The translations under genes and the position numbers were made by a program. The notes under the pieces were generated by a model. That model did not search any database. It worked only from the letters and a program-made list of their open reading frames with translations, and was not told the DNA's origin. This document shows positions 59,099-64,000 of a stretch of DNA of 64,000 bases, piece after piece (position 1 is the first letter of the stretch; every line of letters begins with the position of its first letter). The stretch is from Phorcus lineatus (Eukaryota; Mollusca; Gastropoda; Trochida; Trochidae), in assembly GCA_921293015.1 (NCBI GenBank), contig OV121087.1, forward strand, positions 5,778,501 through 5,842,500, in the 5' to 3' direction.

Positions 59099-59271
59099 CC
59101 TCATGACATACGACTCCAACATCTTCTGAATGCCCACAGTACACAATTCCCAGGCCACTGTGATTGCAGTTGGCTAAGTTAACTTCAAAACCACTACATG
59201 CCACATCGTCCAGATGCATCTCCCCTGATCCTCTACCAAAAATAGCGCTGCTCACTACTACAGGGTTCTTT
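59099..59271 (-). CDS. SRCR domain, second-half exon
   Basis: The same length (173) and splice layout as 18,349-18,521. Peptide KNPVVVSSAIFGRGSGEMHL, DDVACSGFEVNLANCNHSGL, GIVYCGHSEDVGVVCHE. It joins in phase to the 63,925 exon: VGHP, R completed by AG+A, then KNPVVV. All expected cysteines of this half are present. The tryptophan usual in H-x-G-W-G is leucine here (SGLG), unlike the 18.3 kb exon. Confidence 0.85.
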
Positions 59272-61487
59272 CTGAGGACAAAAATATAGAATGCATGTAG
59301 CCTTTGGAATAAAAGAATGAAAGATTTAAAAGTTATTTGTATTTTCCACACCAGTTGCCCATAATTTTCAACATGCATATTTGTAGTCATAGAATTATAA
59401 ATTATAATAAAACCCTTAGTAGAGATTTAAAAAGATATGATGAAAAAGAAATTATCCAGAAACAAAGCTGCCCCTATTAACAAATTTGGCATGTGTCCAT
59501 GGAAAAATATACAAGATTGAGAACACTTGATATATGAAAATACTTCAATGCTTCAGTAATACTCGTGCAAAGTTTCAGAAAGATATAATGAGTGGATTTT
59601 GAAGTCTGATTCTGACACAAAGCTATTCCTGTATCAACTTGTTTCCGTGATCTTCCTCCTTGTCAGGATGGTTCATGTAATGTAGTAAGTGCTTCTCCAG
59701 TTGAAACTAGAATTTAGGTGATTGTAGGCGAGCACCTTACCCTCTATGATAAGCATGAGTTTTGTGCGAAGCATACAAAGACCCTACAAAGGTGACCGAA
59801 TGAGTGTTATTCAGTGCACTTGCCAATGTGAGGCCATGGGGTGCAGTTTTGTGAGTATTCTTATGTTATCTTGTCTATGTGATAATGGCTTTGATAGAAA
59901 ATGTACTTTTCGCATCCAGCAACAGCGGTACAAATCGAATGGAAGAATCCGTTGAGTTCATGATAGTAGCTACAATCTCCATTGGCTGAAAATATAGCAG
60001 ATGAGCATAGCCACTAATATCAAGCCGCCAGCCTTACGAGGGATTTATTTATTTAGGGTATTTGAAAGAAGTTCAACGGATTCAAAAACGCTAATCCAGC
60101 AGGATAGATGAATTGTGGATGTTATAAATGACCATATTGATGTAACTTTTATGAATGTTGTTGTAATTTTGATATAATTTCGTAAAAATGATAGTATATT
60201 GCCGGAAAGTAAAGTATACTAATCAAATGAATTAATATGATTTATAGGATGTTTAAATGATTCGATAATCTTGCTGATGGAGACAACCTATGTTTGAACT
60301 GGTGATGATGAACTGAACGATAAAGTTGTGACTCCTAATGAATGCCGAGATGTTACCATGACCTGATGACGTTAAGTATCCAGGCAACGTCAATTGCGTG
60401 TTTTAGTAATCGTAATTGATTTTGTAATTATGATATTTCATAACATACCATTGTAATTGTAGGTTGTTTATTGATAGATGTAGCGGATTATGTCGATTGA
60501 ATAAATGTTTATGTTTATAACTTGGGTTTAGTTTTCCTAGTGTGAAGATTTGTCATGCTCAATAAGGTCTAAATGAACGTAAACAAAGTCAACCCCTCCC
60601 CTCCCCCCGCCCGAAATACATAAAAACAACCCCAGCAAAGTTAGAAATCTGGACGCTTCAAATCCAATGATTCAAAAAGATTAGCAGTCGTGCAATGGAA
60701 ACAAAGATATCCCTGTTTTTCCGTGGAAACAAAATGATAATGGTTAGACAGACAAACAAGGAGACGACGATATCCTACGCTATTACATATATACAAGAGG
60801 GATAAAAACATACATTTAGAAACAAACTAAAAAAAAGAATCGTTCTATTTACAATGAGGGAATGTGTTACGATTTGGTTTATGGTTGTTACTATGATTCT
60901 GACATCTTCCGAAATATTAATGTTGATGATCGTCATCAAGCTAAATAACATCGACAATACTAACAGTATTGGTATTTAACATTCAAAGTTGGCAGATTAA
61001 TTGAAATCTGACATGCAACCTAAAAACAATGGCCAAGTCGAGCTGGCATAGAGGGTACGGGGCGGATACATATTTACATCCCACTTAGACCTTCTTGTCC
61101 ATGGTGACCATTCATAAAAGTGTCCTGTTAGTGTTTACACTGTATCACACCTTTCCCGTGTTATGAATATATATAAAGGAAGGAAGAAGTAATGACAATT
61201 CATCCACATCATCTCAGAATACCCTTTCAAAAAGCTTTTGGAGTAAATTTAACTTTATAAAAAAAAAATTCATCAAAAAACACTAAAACATATACTCTTA
61301 CAAATTACATGTATACAAGTAGTGTCAACTGTGCAATTGAAACAAAAGATCAATTGATGGACTGGGACCGACCAGGAATAATAATAATATAACAATAACA
61401 ATAACTCAAATTTGAATCCCTCATAAATAGCGCATTGTTAGTTAATCGAGGCTACTACTTGTCACTTGCTAATCAATCACAGTCTAT
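59272..61487. other. Intron within the right-hand SRCR domain, first part
   Basis: Contains the opposite-strand relative of the 18,024 repeat at about 60,010-60,110 and the duplicated block at 60,870-61,065. No coding feature recognised; the 70-codon frame at 59.75 kb looks fortuitous. Confidence 0.5.
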
Positions 61488-62408
61488 CCAGCAGGCAATC
61501 TAACGTTGTATCAACGTTGAAACGACGTCGCTTAGCAACGTTGAAATAACGTTGAAATTTGATTGGATTTGAAATTTGCGGCGACGTCGAAATCCGACGT
61601 GATTTCAACGTCGGTTCAACGTTGAAGCCAAGACGTTGTATTGACGTTGAAAAAACGTCATTTCGACGTCAAGTCTTGTTGATCAACCAGGCTGTGTTGT
61701 TTTGTTTCGTTAGTTTACTTGAAGCAATGCATTAAATATCTGCGAGGCCATGCTTTCAAATTCAGCTCTTTCATAGGCCTCGTTGCAAGACTTTGATGGC
61801 TGCTCGTAAGAAGTTATCCATTTAATGGAAAATTCTTAAGTTGTGAGGGTATTACTGTTTATATGACACTGCAACGATTTAGACCAAAGTGTCACGAAAA
61901 AAATGTTTTTTAAAAATGCGTAAATGCTGTTTTGTAAGAACTACTAACTTTATTCAAATGGAAAATTTATGTTGTCACTTGTGAACATAACTGAAAAAAT
62001 AAAAACTGTTGAAAAATACCATATACTTTGTTTATTCTAAGTAGACATAGGGAAGAGTTACTTCCCTTTGTTGTGAAATTGGAAGAAATTAACTTTTATT
62101 TATCTAATTCGAATATCAGTAACACTTTTAAATGTCAATGATAGCTGTTTGTTTTTGCCTTTTTTATTTCATTCTTTAAAACAATTCGTAACGTATCTAA
62201 TGTTATTAATAATAATAATGAAATTTTATAAAAGTAATCACTTTTCAGTTTAAAGTTGTTCTGATGACGTTGAATCAACGTCAAAACACCAACCGAATTT
62301 CAACGTCAGGGAACTAACGTTGTTCCGAGGTCGAAAATTGGTTGATCGTCGTCCTTACCTGAATTCAACCAAATTTCGACGTCGAAATGACGTCAGATGT
62401 TTGCTAGG
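61488..62408. mobile_element. ~920 bp non-autonomous DNA element with CAACGTTGA-type ends
   Basis: The left end 'ccagcaggcaatctaacgtt' and the right end read backwards 'cctagcaaacatctgacgtc' align over about 36 bases with roughly 70% identity. Both ends are flanked by 'tat' (61,485-61,487 and 62,409-62,411), a likely target duplication. Both termini (61.50-61.68 and 62.25-62.40 kb) are crowded with 'caacgttga' and 'gacgtcgaaa' words on both strands; the middle is plain AT-rich DNA without a transposase. Elements with such ends are common in animal genomes; I do not assign a superfamily. Confidence 0.75.
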
Positions 62409-62411
62409 TAT

Positions 62412-63924
62412 TGTACATTATTACATTGTTAAGCATGCGTACCTATATATTTGCCACGTTGTGAAAACTCCACACTGTTGAAAAGACTTGTTATCAAGTC
62501 GAAATGCGACGCATCCAGTCATCATTAAAATGATATCTACGGCAAATATCGTCTGAAGTATTTTATTTTCAAATATCTTTTTACTTCACGTAAGACCTTC
62601 CTCACCTTTTACCTAACTTAAGATGATAATCAGAATTCTTTTAGCAAGGTTACCTAAGTGCGCGAGTGTTTAGGTTAACTCAGTATTAAAAATCCAAGAA
62701 AAAAATTTCTATTCAGAAACAACTCTGGACTTTCAACTTCCAATAGTTGCTGGTAAGCCGACCTTTTCCACAAAAACTCTCGAACCTGAATAGACCACAC
62801 GAAGCTTGAGCTCAGTACAGTACTTCATGCAAAGCGCTTTAACAAGCGACAGCACGTCCTCCCGAGAATTAAATGGTATTACACAATTCATTCAAACATT
62901 AGTAAGGGGGCAAAAAAGGGTTATAGAAGTTTTCATCATTTAAAAACGTTGAAGCCTTTTGTTTCATATTACTCAGACAAAGTGAAATTTAAGTCAGTTA
63001 CTAACATTGTTAATGCGATATTTCCCCGATACAATACAGTAAATATTACATGTTTGACGGGTCCTTAAATCCATTATAACACACATGAGAACTCTTACAA
63101 ACAAATGAGAACAACTTAATCACATAACATTTTAAGGACTAATATTTTCAACTTAATAAAACCTTATTTCAGATGTGATGTTTTGTTGATATCACTTATT
63201 TGATGTAGACACTTAGTAGATACCCTTGTAATATGCAATGGACTAATATGACATTATTCACAACTCGAAACAGATGTATGTAAATGCTGAGTTTTATCGC
63301 ATGAATACAATGAAAAATTGCTTGATGAATTAAATGAAATTATAGACAGATAGACGTTTTCTATCTAAGACGAGTGTAACAGGATTCATTTCTATTATGA
63401 CATCAAGAGATGACGATTTATATTTAAATTATTGTTATTTTTAAAGCATTGTATGGAAGTAAGAAATAGTGTTTTGAACAATAGCTTGTGACTTATAAAC
63501 TGTTTTTAACTTACAAAATATGTAATTACTGGAGTCTGTCATGTCACCAATTGAATGAACCTTGTTTTCCCAAATTACAAATCTGTAACTTGTATAAGCT
63601 ATATGTTTATATGTATCTTTGTATATGGGCCTGAGGCCTTGAACGCAATAAACAATCTTTGACTTTGACATGAATAAATGATTACTAACCTTGTGATTCA
63701 GGGCAGTTTGCATCAACTGTTACTTACAGAGGGTTTTCTATTGGTTTGCTATATTTTGTTATCATTACATGTACAAGGTTTGCTATTGTACTTTTACTTG
63801 ATGAAAAATAACGACACTATAAATGCATACACGTTTATATAGAATATGAGTAAAGGGGTGTCACTTTACACAGTTGGATACTACAAAGCACCATGTGTTA
63901 TCAGGAAGGAAGTATTATTTTCAC
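62412..63924. other. Intron within the right-hand SRCR domain, second part
   Basis: The last 700 bases match the sequence preceding the 57,749 exon. The rest shows nothing identifiable; the minus-strand 91-codon frame at 63.44-63.72 kb has no features. Confidence 0.5.
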
Positions 63925-64000
63925 CTCGGGTGTCCCACAGATCTGCAAACTACTCTTGCATCAGCCACATCAAAGTGATCATCACAGACTGTGCCCCAGC
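63925..64000 (-). CDS. SRCR domain, first-half exon, cut by the window end
   Basis: Seventy-six bases of an exon nearly identical to 57,749-57,893: [20 protein letters not shown] then VGHP, donor 'gtgaaa'. Differences are H for D after VCDD, and the canonical R after the cysteine. The exon begins beyond 64,000. It splices in phase to 59,271 across a 4.65 kb intron. Confidence 0.85.

Overview
This looks like nuclear DNA from an animal, most likely a lophotrochozoan and probably a gastropod-type mollusc. The reasons are split, intron-containing SRCR domains, a P2X7-tail-like zinc exon, a decayed multi-exon DDE-transposase-like gene of a kind common in invertebrates, and short interspersed repeats ending in (CACT)n or (CACCT)n after a 'gcgttaaac' motif, as I remember from mollusc genomes. 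The sequence is AT-rich. No tRNA, rRNA, operon or prokaryotic signal was seen. Species assignment is inference.

Layout. 1-6.6 kb: AT-rich sequence with a decayed retroelement gag-like fragment between two ~200 bp direct repeats. 6.6-13.2 kb: one plus-strand exon resembling the cytoplasmic tail of P2X7, then a minus-strand chain of exon-like blocks. These reassemble the core of a DDE-transposase-like protein (SGDGRMDSPG, VVTDAHPSV, EMEGFQNHI), broken by frameshifts and stops and carrying a MITE and a SINE-like element in its introns. 13.2-18.3 kb: mostly anonymous, with a 289 bp MITE and small tandem repeats. 18.35-64 kb: four minus-strand half-SRCR exons (63,925 to beyond the window end, 59,099-59,271, 57,749-57,893, 18,349-18,521). 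Their splice phases match end to end, so they read as one multi-SRCR gene. The third and fourth exons are separated by a ~39.2 kb intron.

That intron holds most of what is unusual here. At 20.6-27.8 kb a transposon is nested in a non-LTR retrotransposon, which is nested in a Penelope-like element; a second Penelope-like copy lies head-to-head with it. At 28.1-53.25 kb there are five tandem copies of a 4.68 kb unit, each made of two unrelated LINE tails flanking a minisatellite. Copy 1 alone carries an uninterrupted Tc1-type transposon, and the other copies show the exact empty site. At 53.8-56.2 kb about 49 copies of a 48 bp minisatellite show 96 bp and 768 bp higher-order periods. A diverged array with the same core lies in opposite orientation at 19.4-20.2 kb.

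The only intact long open reading frame with a recognisable function is the Tc1-type transposase at 30.9-31.9 kb. The SRCR exons are the best candidates for host coding sequence. Everything else that looks coding is a broken mobile-element relic or open reading frame created by tandem repeats.
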